A DNA stretch of 64,000 nucleotides, taken from contig JBFMGG010000007.1 of NCBI GenBank assembly GCA_040752835.1, forward strand, positions 62,001-126,000, read 5' to 3'. This document shows, piece by piece, positions 9,721 to 16,546 of the stretch. This stretch comes from Campylobacterota bacterium (GTDB lineage: Bacteria; Campylobacterota; Campylobacteria; Campylobacterales; Sulfurimonadaceae). The translations under genes and the position numbers were made by a program. The stretch's first letter is position 1. Every line of letters starts with the position of its first letter. The notes below the pieces were generated by a model. That model made no database searches. It was not told the origin of the DNA and was given only the letters and a program-made list of their open reading frames with translations.

Positions 9721-11298
9721 GTGCTGGCCCGTCTTTTCTTACTGGCGTTTTTTGTTTTGGCTTCGTATGCCGCTGCGGCGGACAATCGCCTCGAGTCGGC
9801 CAGAAAAGCCCTCGATAGCGGCGATGAAGTCGAACAGTTCCGTGGATACAACGAATACAAAACGATCTATCTACGTGCCATGCTCGATAAAAATACGGCC
9901 ACCGCGCGTGAAGCGCTCGAGGGGATCGTCCGTGGCGGGCACAAGCTCGGGATCGACGTCTCCAAATACGAAGCAGACCTCTCCAAACTCCCCGCTCCCG
10001 TCCGGCCTGCGGCGGTCAAAACGGTCGAACCGGTCCAAAAGCTTTCGGACAAATCGGCGGAGACCGGTATCCCTTCCGTCATTTACGACAAAACGATCAA
10101 GCCCGCGGCCATTGCCGGCAAATTTACCACTCCCGAACCGGTCAAGCTGAAAGTCGAACCTCCGGTACGTCCCGAGAGCGTTTCGGTCGTGATGCGTCAC
10201 CGCCTCGAAGACGCGCGCTGGAAAGACAAAGGGCTCGAACTCCTTTTCGACAGCCCGGTACAGCAAAGCCAGATCCGGATGTCGAAAATCATCGAAGCCG
10301 ACAAGCAGCGCTTCCGTTACATCATCGACATCGATTCGGCTACGCTCTCCAAAACGCAGACCCTCGAACACAAAGAGATCAACCGGATCAAGATCGCCCA
10401 GTTCGATGCCAAGACGCTGCGCCTCGTCATCGAACACACCAAGGCCATCGGAATCAAACCTTCCGCTCAGGGCAAATCGGTTTACATCGACCTGAACCTC
10501 GAAGCGCCCAAAATCACCCCTCCGCTCGCGACGGCCCCGGTAACACAGCCTCCCGTCGTCGAGCCGCCGTTGATGGCGACGCTTCCCCCCCTGGTGAGCG
10601 TAACTCCCAAGGACCGGAGCAAGAAGATCATCGTGATCGATCCGGGACACGGCGGCAAGGACAGCGGCGCCGTCGGAAACGGTTTTATGGAAAAAAACAT
10701 CGTTCTGGATATTTCGATGCAGTTCGCCGATAAATTGCGTTCGATGGGGTATACCGTTTACATGACGCGCAGCAACGACACCTTTATCGAGCTAAAAGAC
10801 CGTACGAAATTCGCCAACGACAAAGAGGCCGACCTGTTCATCTCGGTCCACGCCAACGCCATTCCCAAAACCTCCGATCCGCTGCTGGCGCAGGGGATCG
10901 AAACCTATTTCCTCTCTCCCGGACGGAGCGAGAGGGCGATGCGGGTCGCGGCGCTGGAGAACTCCGAGGATATGAACGAGATGGGACAGTACGGCAAACT
11001 CAGTTTTCTGAGCTTTTTGAACACCGAAAAGATCATCGCCTCGAACAAACTTGCAATCGACCTGCAAAAAGGGATGCTCACTAACCTGCGCAAGCAGTTT
11101 CCCAACGTGCGGGACAACGGCGTGCGTGAAGGGCCTTTTTGGGTCCTTGTCGGCGCGCAGATGCCGGCGGTGCTGCTCGAGGTGGGTTACATCAGCCATC
11201 CGGACGAATCGGTCCGCATCGCCGATGACAAATATCAAAAATGGATGGTGGAAGGGCTTGTCGAAGGGGTCGCCCGCTATTTCGCCAATAACGGGTAA
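9721..11298 (+). CDS. amiA: N-acetylmuramoyl-L-alanine amidase (Amidase_3) with AMIN-like domain
   Basis: This 525-residue secreted protein has a signal peptide at residues 1-20 (hydrophobic core LFLLAFFVLASYAAA). A lysine/proline-rich linker leads to an AMIN-like beta domain (about 155-265, which in relatives targets peptidoglycan or the septum). A Pro-rich hinge precedes a C-terminal Amidase_3 domain from about 300. The zinc ligands are visible in IDPGHGG, GFMEKNIVLD and ISVHANA, with the catalytic Glu in LLEVGYISHP. It cleaves the amide bond between MurNAc and the stem peptide during daughter-cell separation. The start is a GTG at 9721, and no strong ribosome-binding site is visible. It converges on galU with a 6-base gap. 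Confidence 0.92.
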   Translation: MLARLFLLAFFVLASYAAAADNRLESARKALDSGDEVEQFRGYNEYKTIYLRAMLDKNTATAREALEGIVRGGHKLGIDVSKYEADLSKLPAPVRPAAVKTVEPVQKLSDKSAETGIPSVIYDKTIKPAAIAGKFTTPEPVKLKVEPPVRPESVSVVMRHRLEDARWKDKGLELLFDSPVQQSQIRMSKIIEADKQRFRYIIDIDSATLSKTQTLEHKEINRIKIAQFDAKTLRLVIEHTKAIGIKPSAQGKSVYIDLNLEAPKITPPLATAPVTQPPVVEPPLMATLPPLVSVTPKDRSKKIIVIDPGHGGKDSGAVGNGFMEKNIVLDISMQFADKLRSMGYTVYMTRSNDTFIELKDRTKFANDKEADLFISVHANAIPKTSDPLLAQGIETYFLSPGRSERAMRVAALENSEDMNEMGQYGKLSFLSFLNTEKIIASNKLAIDLQKGMLTNLRKQFPNVRDNGVREGPFWVLVGAQMPAVLLEVGYISHPDESVRIADDKYQKWMVEGLVEGVARYFANNG

Positions 11299-11304
11299 GA
11301 TACT

Positions 11305-12126
11305 TTATTTGGTTTTTTCGTAGAAATAGTTCGTCGCTTCGACGAACCCCTCGACGCTTCCGCAGTCAAACCGTTTCCCTTTGAATTTATAGGCCAGTAC
11401 GGTACCTTGCTGCGCCTGGGTCATCAGCGCGTCGGTGATCTGTATCTCCCCCCCCTTGCCCGGAGGGGTCGTTTCGATGATGCCGAAAATATCGGGAGTG
11501 AGGATGTAACGCCCGATAATCGCCAGATTGCTCGGAGCGACGGCGGGATCGGGTTTCTCGACCATATTCGTAATCCGGTAGACCCCCTCTTCGATCTCTT
11601 CTCCCTCGATGATCCCATAGCGGTTGGTCTGACTCGGATCGATCTCTTCGATCGCGACGATCGAACACCGATGACGCGCATAGAGTTTGGCCATCTGCGC
11701 GAGGACGCCCCCCTCGCCGTTACCGTCGCACAGGTCATCGGCCAAAACGACCGCGAACGGTTCGTTCCCGATTAGCGTCTCGCCGGTCAGAATCGCATGC
11801 CCCAGCCCTTTCATTTCGTTCTGGCGGGTATAGGAGAACGTGCACCGCTCGATCAGCGCGCGGATTTCGGTAAGGTAGTGTTCCTTGTCGGTTCCCGCGA
11901 TCTGATGCTCGAGTTCGTAACTGACGTCGAAATGATCTTCCAACGCCCGTTTTCCCCGTCCCGTGACGATTGCCATCGTATGCATCCCCGCTTCGACCGC
12001 TTCTTCGACTCCGTATTGGATAAGGGGTTTCGTAAGCACCGGAAGCATCTCTTTGGGCATCGCTTTGGTGGCCGGCAAAAAACGGGTCCCGTATCCTGCC
12101 GCGGGAAAAAGGCATTTTTTGATCAT
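11305..12126 (-). CDS. galU: UTP--glucose-1-phosphate uridylyltransferase
   Basis: This 273-residue nucleotidyltransferase makes UDP-glucose from UTP and glucose-1-phosphate for surface polysaccharides. The N-terminal nucleotide-binding loop PAAGYGTRFLPATKAMPKEML is in the window's frame almost unchanged from the family, followed by KPLIQYGVEEAVEAG, VVLADDLCDG and the sugar-binding VEKPDP region. The start is an ATG at 12126 with GGAG upstream. It stands alone on the minus strand, so it is probably monocistronic. Confidence 0.95.
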   Translation of the reverse strand: MIKKCLFPAAGYGTRFLPATKAMPKEMLPVLTKPLIQYGVEEAVEAGMHTMAIVTGRGKRALEDHFDVSYELEHQIAGTDKEHYLTEIRALIERCTFSYTRQNEMKGLGHAILTGETLIGNEPFAVVLADDLCDGNGEGGVLAQMAKLYARHRCSIVAIEEIDPSQTNRYGIIEGEEIEEGVYRITNMVEKPDPAVAPSNLAIIGRYILTPDIFGIIETTPPGKGGEIQITDALMTQAQQGTVLAYKFKGKRFDCGSVEGFVEATNYFYEKTK

Positions 12127-12156
12127 ACTCGCTCCGCGTCGTAAACTGTGGACGCT

Positions 12157-12162
12157 ATTGTA
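12157..12162 (-). promoter_or_regulatory. Candidate -10 box for galU
   Basis: On the minus strand this reads TACAAT, 30 bases before the galU ATG. No clear -35 is present. Confidence 0.4.
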
Positions 12163-12211
12163 TCACACTGCATCTCTCTTGCGCCACGGAGACCCGGTTA
12201 GGGAACGCTTG

Positions 12212-12243
12212 CACCGTTTACCGTCCGGCAACAAAAAACGGTG
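12212..12243. repeat. Inverted repeat overlapping the promoter of the 214-aa gene
   Basis: CACCGTTT (12212-12219) pairs perfectly with AAACGGTG (12236-12243) across a 16-base spacer, ending immediately beside the -10 box at 12244. No run of T follows, so it looks more like an operator or structured DNA than a terminator. Confidence 0.4.
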
Positions 12244-12249
12244 TATAAT
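12244..12249 (+). promoter_or_regulatory. -10 box and strong ribosome-binding site of the 214-aa gene
   Basis: TATAAT is followed by a T-run and a near-perfect Shine-Dalgarno AAGGAGG at 12264-12270, 5 bases before the ATG at 12276. The combination suggests a well-translated gene. Confidence 0.55.
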
Positions 12250-12275
12250 GTTTTTTTATCCATAAGGAGGATACG

Positions 12276-12920
12276 ATGAAACGTTTTGCCGTTGCGGCAT
12301 TGATAGCAGGAAGTCTCTACAACGGAGCGGTAGCCGCCGATTTCGATATCGGCATTTCGGGTTCGGATGAGGGGATTACGGGACTGTCTCTCTCGATCGG
12401 GGAATATTACCGTGTCCCGCACCGTGAAATCATCATGATCGAACGCTCGATCCCCCGAGAGGAGATGAGTGTCGTCTATCTCCTCTCGCACCGCGCGCAC
12501 CGCAATGCGCAGTTTATCGCCGATCTTCGGCTGCGGGGACTCAGCTGGTGGGACATCACCCTCCGACTGGGGCTGGACCCGCACACTCTCTACGTGGTCG
12601 ATACGCACCGCCATAGCGGGCCTCCCTACGGAAAAGCCTACGGGTATCACAAAGCAGGGAAAAAACATCGTCTGCGGGATGATGAAATCGTCGAGCTAGC
12701 CAATGTACGTTTCCTGTCACGATACCACGGCGTGAGCGTGGACGATGTCATCGATCGTCGTCGGGGCGGGGAACGGTACCTGCATATCGACGAACACTAC
12801 CGCGGCAAAAAAGGGGGCGCTCGATACGAAGGGAGAGGATACGACGAACGCAAGGGCGGCAAACCTCCCCATGAACGGGGCGGTAAAGGACACGGCAACG
12901 GCAAGGGGAATGATCGCTGA
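12276..12920 (+). CDS. Secreted basic protein of unknown function, 214 aa
   Basis: I do not recognise this protein. It has a signal peptide at residues 1-20 (cleavage likely after AVAA). A roughly 130-residue globular part contains SIGEYYRVP, LRGLSWWDITLRLGLDPHTLY and a second DDEIVELANVRFLSRYHGVSVDDVI segment. These two look like related helical repeats that pick up a regular motif (helix, GLS/GVS, D-I/V). The last 45 residues are low-complexity Gly/Lys/Arg/His and likely disordered and nucleic-acid- or surface-binding in charge. It has its own promoter, strong ribosome-binding site and inverted repeat, so it is real and probably regulated. Confidence 0.72.
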   Translation: MKRFAVAALIAGSLYNGAVAADFDIGISGSDEGITGLSLSIGEYYRVPHREIIMIERSIPREEMSVVYLLSHRAHRNAQFIADLRLRGLSWWDITLRLGLDPHTLYVVDTHRHSGPPYGKAYGYHKAGKKHRLRDDEIVELANVRFLSRYHGVSVDDVIDRRRGGERYLHIDEHYRGKKGGARYEGRGYDERKGGKPPHERGGKGHGNGKGNDR

Positions 12921-13066
12921 GTATTCTCCTCCTCCCATCCGAGAGTTAAAAAAAATACGGTACGCGATGAAATCCGTTAAAGAATTCAACCTTTTTCAGG
13001 CAGAATGCCGATATAGATTAAAGAGCATACCGATCAAGCGTCGGGCAGACGAAAAAGGAATCGTTT

Positions 13067-14278
13067 TTGGGTAAATTGTATCTGGCCAAACAAAAGATTT
13101 TCAATGCGGAAGGGAACGTATTCGCCTACGAACTGCTGTTCCGGGATTCCGCCCACGGGATTGCGGAATTTCCCGGCAACATGAAAGCGACGTCGCAGAT
13201 CATCATCAATACCCTTACCAATCTCAATATCGACCAGCTGCTGGGGAAAAACGGCATTGCGTTCGTCAACGTCGACGAGCAGATGCTGAGCTCGGGCGTC
13301 GTGGACGTTCTGGATAAAAAACGGTTCGTACTCGAGCTGCTCGAGACCATTGAACTCAACGACAAACTGATCGAACGGATCAAAGCCTACCATCGCAAAG
13401 GGTATACCATCGCGATCGACGATTTCGACTGCAGCGTCGGGATGATCAAAAAATTCGCCCCTCTCATGAAATACGTCCATATCATCAAAATCGACGTCAT
13501 CGCCGCCGAAACTCCCAACATCGAAACGGTGATGGCCAAACTCCGCAGCAGCGGAATCCAGTTCCTCGCCGAAAAGATCGAGACCAAAGAAGAACACGAC
13601 AAATGCCGCCAGATCCGGTTTGATTATTTTCAGGGCTACCATCTGCACAAGCCCGAGGTGATCGAGGTTGACGGCTACAAAGAGGTGACCCATCTCATCA
13701 TCTTGCAGCTGATCCGTCTCATCAAAGACGATGCCGAAACGAACCAGATCGAGATGTTCATCAAACAGCGTGCCGACCTCTCGTACAAACTGATCAAATT
13801 CCTCAACAATCAGGAGTCGTTCAGTACCCCCGTCGAATCGATCACGCAGGTTATTACCCTGCTGGGCCGCGATAAGCTCCTGCGCTGGCTGCTCGTGTAT
13901 CTGTACGCCGAGATTTCGACCAATCCCGCCTCGCAGACCATTTTGCAGTTTGCCCTCAACCGTGCCGAACGGATGGAAGACGATGCCCATCACCGCGACA
14001 AGGAAAAAGCGTATCTGGCGGGGATGTTCTCGTTGCTGGGCGCCGTTTTTGACACCAACATCAAAGAGTTGATGAACCACGTCAAAATGGACAGCGAAAT
14101 CACGCGCCTCGTCGTCGAGAAAAAAGGGAAATTCGCCCACAGCCTTCTGAAAGCCGAAAAAGAGGAGCGCGATTACCTGCGCAAAATCGTTTTCGACAAC
14201 TTCGACCGCATCGACCCCGTCGAGCTCATCTACGCACTCGAATACAGCGGCATACACGTCGATAAAGCAAGGGTGTAA
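13067..14278 (+). CDS. EAL (degenerate)-HDOD signalling protein, YuxH-like
   Basis: This 403-residue protein has an N-terminal EAL-type fold in which the EAL signature is replaced by ELL (residues 22-24, FAYELLFRDS). DDF is kept in AIDDFDCSVG, the usual AEGVE becomes AEKIE, and QGYHLHKP remains. The C-terminal half is an HDOD domain (KQRADLSYKLIKFLNNQ ... ITLLGRDKLLRWLLVYLY). Loss of several catalytic positions suggests a non-catalytic c-di-GMP sensor or scaffold rather than a phosphodiesterase. The start is a TTG at 13067 with AAAAAGGAA 6 bases upstream. Relatives occur as stand-alone regulators of motility and stress; the target here is unknown. Confidence 0.85.
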   Translation: MGKLYLAKQKIFNAEGNVFAYELLFRDSAHGIAEFPGNMKATSQIIINTLTNLNIDQLLGKNGIAFVNVDEQMLSSGVVDVLDKKRFVLELLETIELNDKLIERIKAYHRKGYTIAIDDFDCSVGMIKKFAPLMKYVHIIKIDVIAAETPNIETVMAKLRSSGIQFLAEKIETKEEHDKCRQIRFDYFQGYHLHKPEVIEVDGYKEVTHLIILQLIRLIKDDAETNQIEMFIKQRADLSYKLIKFLNNQESFSTPVESITQVITLLGRDKLLRWLLVYLYAEISTNPASQTILQFALNRAERMEDDAHHRDKEKAYLAGMFSLLGAVFDTNIKELMNHVKMDSEITRLVVEKKGKFAHSLLKAEKEERDYLRKIVFDNFDRIDPVELIYALEYSGIHVDKARV

Positions 14279-14361
14279 ATACAAACCGTGCGAGCTTTGT
14301 GCGGTTACAATCAGATTTTCGTATCTTTGAAGTTTCTTTAATCGGGAAGTTTTAATGAAGG

Positions 14362-14451
14362 TGGCGGACAGAGAGGGATTTGAACCCTCGGTCCCGTTTC
14401 CAGGACGCACCCTTAGCAGGGGTGTGGTTTCAGCCACTCACCCATCTGTCC
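14362..14451 (-). tRNA. tRNA-Ser (anticodon GCU)
   Basis: This 90-base tRNA has an acceptor stem GGACAG/CTGTCC, discriminator G and an encoded CCA. The anticodon stem CACCC/GGGTG encloses the loop CTGCTAA, giving anticodon GCU, which reads AGC/AGU. A long variable arm (GCGTCCTGGAAACGGGAC) is the class II hallmark of tRNA-Ser, and the T-arm contains GGTTCAAAT. Confidence 0.96.
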
Positions 14452-14469
14452 ATTAGTTGAGAGGGCGTA

Positions 14470-14475
14470 ATTATA
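14470..14475 (-). promoter_or_regulatory. -10 box of tRNA-Ser
   Basis: TATAAT on the minus strand, 18 bases before the 5' end of the tRNA, suggests the tRNA is transcribed on its own. Confidence 0.5.
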
Positions 14476-14490
14476 CGGATGTGTAGATAA

Positions 14491-14513
14491 CAAGCACCTT
14501 AAAGCGGTGCTTG
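14491..14513 (-). terminator. Stem-loop after the pyrF/48-aa gene pair
   Basis: CAAGCACC/GGTGCTTG forms a perfect 8-bp stem with a 7-base loop, starting 7 bases after the stop of the 48-aa gene. The following T-run is weak (TTATC), so termination may be partial. Confidence 0.5.
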
Positions 14514-14520
14514 CAAACCG

Positions 14521-14667
14521 TTAAATCGCGGGGGAATTTTTCGGATTGGTGAGGATCTGATCCAGGAGGGTCTGGAGTTGTGCGGCAAGCGCTTCGTTGG
14601 TCGCTTTGGCTTCGGCGATTTTCTCTTTGAGTTTGACAACCAGTTCGATTTTATCCATAAACTTCAT
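14521..14667 (-). CDS. Small coiled-coil protein, 48 aa
   Basis: The frame starts with ATG at 14667, preceded by AGGAGT at ideal spacing, and ends with TAA at 14521. Residues 5-40 read as a continuous amphipathic helix with heptad spacing (KIELVVKLKEKIAEA, NEALAAQLQTLLDQI), followed by a short polar tail. It lies 50 bases downstream of pyrF, and a stem-loop follows its stop, so it appears to be the last gene of a two-gene unit. No function is known to me. The ribosome-binding site, regular coiled coil and terminator make a chance frame unlikely. Confidence 0.68.
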   Translation of the reverse strand: MKFMDKIELVVKLKEKIAEAKATNEALAAQLQTLLDQILTNPKNSPAI

Positions 14668-14717
14668 GCGGACTCCTCGCAGTAAATTTGCGAAATTCAA
14701 GCAAGGAGCATTCCAGT

Positions 14718-15401
14718 TTAGAGGCGCTCGAGAATCCTTTCGACGACTTCGGCGGGGTTTGGGGCTTTGTAGATGGGGCGCCCGACGACGATGAAATCGA
14801 CTTTTTCGTTGTGCGCGACGTCGATCGTCGCCACCCGTTCCTGGTCTCCGGCATCTTCGCCGAAAGGGCGGATACCCGGGGTGAGGGTGACGAAGTTCTC
14901 GGCAGTGAGCGACTTGATCGAGGCGCTCTCATAGGCGCTGCACACGACACCGTCAAGCCCCGATTCATGGGCGTCACGGGCAAACCGGTCGGCTTTTGCC
15001 GCGATCCCTTCTCCGTAGACGTGTCCGAACTCGTTTTCGTCGAAGGAGGTGAGTGCGGTGACGGCAAGAACGAGAGGACGTTTTTCGTAGGGCTCGAGCC
15101 GTTTCATCACCTCACGCATCGCTTTGCGCCCCGCGGAGGCGTGGACATTGAACATATCGACGCCCAGCGACATGATCGATTCGGCGGCATCGGCCATCGT
15201 GTTGGGGATATCGTAGAGTTTGAGGTCGAGGAAGATTTTAAACTCGGGGTTGATCGCTTTGATCGCGTCGATGAAGGGCTTTCCGTCGCGGATGTAGGAA
15301 CGCAGCCCCACCTTGAGCCATATGGGATAGGCTTTGATCTTTTCGACGAGGGCGAGGTTTTCTTCCATGCTGGAGAGATCGAGGGCGACGCACAGCTGCA
15401 T
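14718..15401 (-). CDS. pyrF: Orotidine 5'-phosphate decarboxylase
   Basis: This 227-residue TIM-barrel enzyme converts OMP to UMP in the last step of pyrimidine synthesis. The catalytic Asp-x-Lys-x-x-Asp array is clear in FLDLKLYDIPNTM, and the phosphate-binding end reads TLTPGIRPFGED with VVGRPIYKA. The start is an ATG at 15401 with AAGG upstream. The length is typical of the group I bacterial enzyme. Confidence 0.96.
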   Translation of the reverse strand: MQLCVALDLSSMEENLALVEKIKAYPIWLKVGLRSYIRDGKPFIDAIKAINPEFKIFLDLKLYDIPNTMADAAESIMSLGVDMFNVHASAGRKAMREVMKRLEPYEKRPLVLAVTALTSFDENEFGHVYGEGIAAKADRFARDAHESGLDGVVCSAYESASIKSLTAENFVTLTPGIRPFGEDAGDQERVATIDVAHNEKVDFIVVGRPIYKAPNPAEVVERILERL

Positions 15402-15533
15402 ACATAACCTTTGGTTGAAATGCGAAAGTATAGCCTAGGGTAGTTGTAAAAGGGTTTAGAAAGGGTTACTGATGAAAGTCTTAAATGTATCGTCCGTTAG
15501 CATTGCGTTAATAATTCATTGAGAAAAACACCC

Positions 15534-15539
15534 TACAAT
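15534..15539 (+). promoter_or_regulatory. Candidate -10 box for the YceI-family gene
   Basis: TACAAT lies 32 bases before the ATG at 15571. The 15402-15533 stretch is A/T-rich, shows no open frame with a ribosome-binding site, and should also contain the pyrF promoter on the other strand. Confidence 0.4.
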
Positions 15540-15570
15540 AATCGGATATCAACCCAAAAAGGATATTGAA

Positions 15571-16137
15571 ATGAACAAAAGTCTCTTCGTAACGGTTTTG
15601 GCAGGTTTGATGATCGGCTCGTCCGCTCTCTCAGCGGCGGTATACAAAGTGGATGTCTCCCATTCCAACGTCGGCTTCAAGGTCAAGCACATGATGATCA
15701 GTACGGTGACCGGGAAATTCGGCAACTTCAGCGGAACGTACGAACTGGACAAAGGACATTTCAAATCGCTGAGCGGGCACATCAAGGCCGCTTCGATCGA
15801 TACGGGGATCGCAAAACGCGACGATCACCTCCGCAGTGCCGATTTTTTCGATGTGGCGAAGTTCGGCGATATTTCGTTCGTGATGACCGGTGCGACCAAA
15901 GAGAAAATGACGGGTAATCTTACCATCCGCGGCGTCACCAAAAAAGTGACACTGGATATCGACATGGGAGGTGTGGTGACCGATCCGTGGGGGAACCAGC
16001 GCTCGGGCTTCGTTCTCACCGGCCAGATCAACCGAAAAGATTTCGGGCTTAACTGGAACAAGGCGATCGAAGCGGGCGGCGTCGTCGTAGGAGACGAAGT
16101 GAAGCTGATCGTGGAGGTCGAAGGGATCGAAGAGTAA
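15571..16137 (+). CDS. YceI-family periplasmic lipid-binding protein
   Basis: This 188-residue protein has a signal peptide at 1-21 (LFVTVLAGLMIGSSALSA) and a single YceI lipocalin-like domain. The family features are visible: YKVDVSHSNVGFKVKHMM, TGKFGNFSGTY, RDDHLRSADFFDVAKF, ITI-like NLTIRGVTKKVTLD, and FGLNWN near the C-terminus. YceI proteins bind polyisoprenoid-type lipids in the periplasm, and some respond to acid or base stress. AAAAAGGATATTGAA precedes the ATG. It is monocistronic, one base from the convergent GNAT gene. Confidence 0.93.
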   Translation: MNKSLFVTVLAGLMIGSSALSAAVYKVDVSHSNVGFKVKHMMISTVTGKFGNFSGTYELDKGHFKSLSGHIKAASIDTGIAKRDDHLRSADFFDVAKFGDISFVMTGATKEKMTGNLTIRGVTKKVTLDIDMGGVVTDPWGNQRSGFVLTGQINRKDFGLNWNKAIEAGGVVVGDEVKLIVEVEGIEE

Positions 16138-16138
16138 C

Positions 16139-16546
16139 CTACAACGTTTTGATAAAGCCGTCCCGCTTGGGGCGGAATCCCTGCAGGTCGTCCAGACTGA
16201 TTCCCCTTTGTTTCCCCGAAAAAAGAATTGTCTTGCATTGGTACATCTTCGCGTAGTCGCCCAAAAAATCGATCATCTCGCGGCTAAAGCGCTCGTATCC
16301 TTCGTGGGCGGCGAAATCGTCGACGATGAGATGGCGTCCGAGCTCGAAATTTTCACGGATGGAAACTCCCGCGTAGATGCACAGTTCGCCGCGCTGATAT
16401 GCTCCGAGGGGTCGGTATTCGGCGGGGTAATGTGCGGCCATGAAATTGTCGAAGTCCTCGACGTCGAGGTCAGGGCGCAGCGTGCACAACAGTGCGTACC
16501 CTTCGGCGAATTCGTCGCTGGAGAGTTCCCGGAACTGCACGATCAA
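16139..16546 (-). CDS. GNAT-family N-acetyltransferase, 135 aa
   Basis: This small protein resembles the GNAT fold: an N-terminal helix pair (SSDEFAEGYALLCTLRPDLD), a central sheet (AYQRGELCIYAGVSI), the acetyl-CoA-side strand and helix (GRHLIVDDFAAHEGYERFSREMIDFL) and a final strand (CKTILFSG). The usual Q/RxxGxG/A loop is replaced by HEGYERF, so acetyl-CoA binding is only probable. The start is a TTG at 16546 whose codon overlaps the valS stop (TTGA), implying coupling to valS. The substrate is unknown. Confidence 0.72.
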   Translation of the reverse strand: MIVQFRELSSDEFAEGYALLCTLRPDLDVEDFDNFMAAHYPAEYRPLGAYQRGELCIYAGVSIRENFELGRHLIVDDFAAHEGYERFSREMIDFLGDYAKMYQCKTILFSGKQRGISLDDLQGFRPKRDGFIKTL

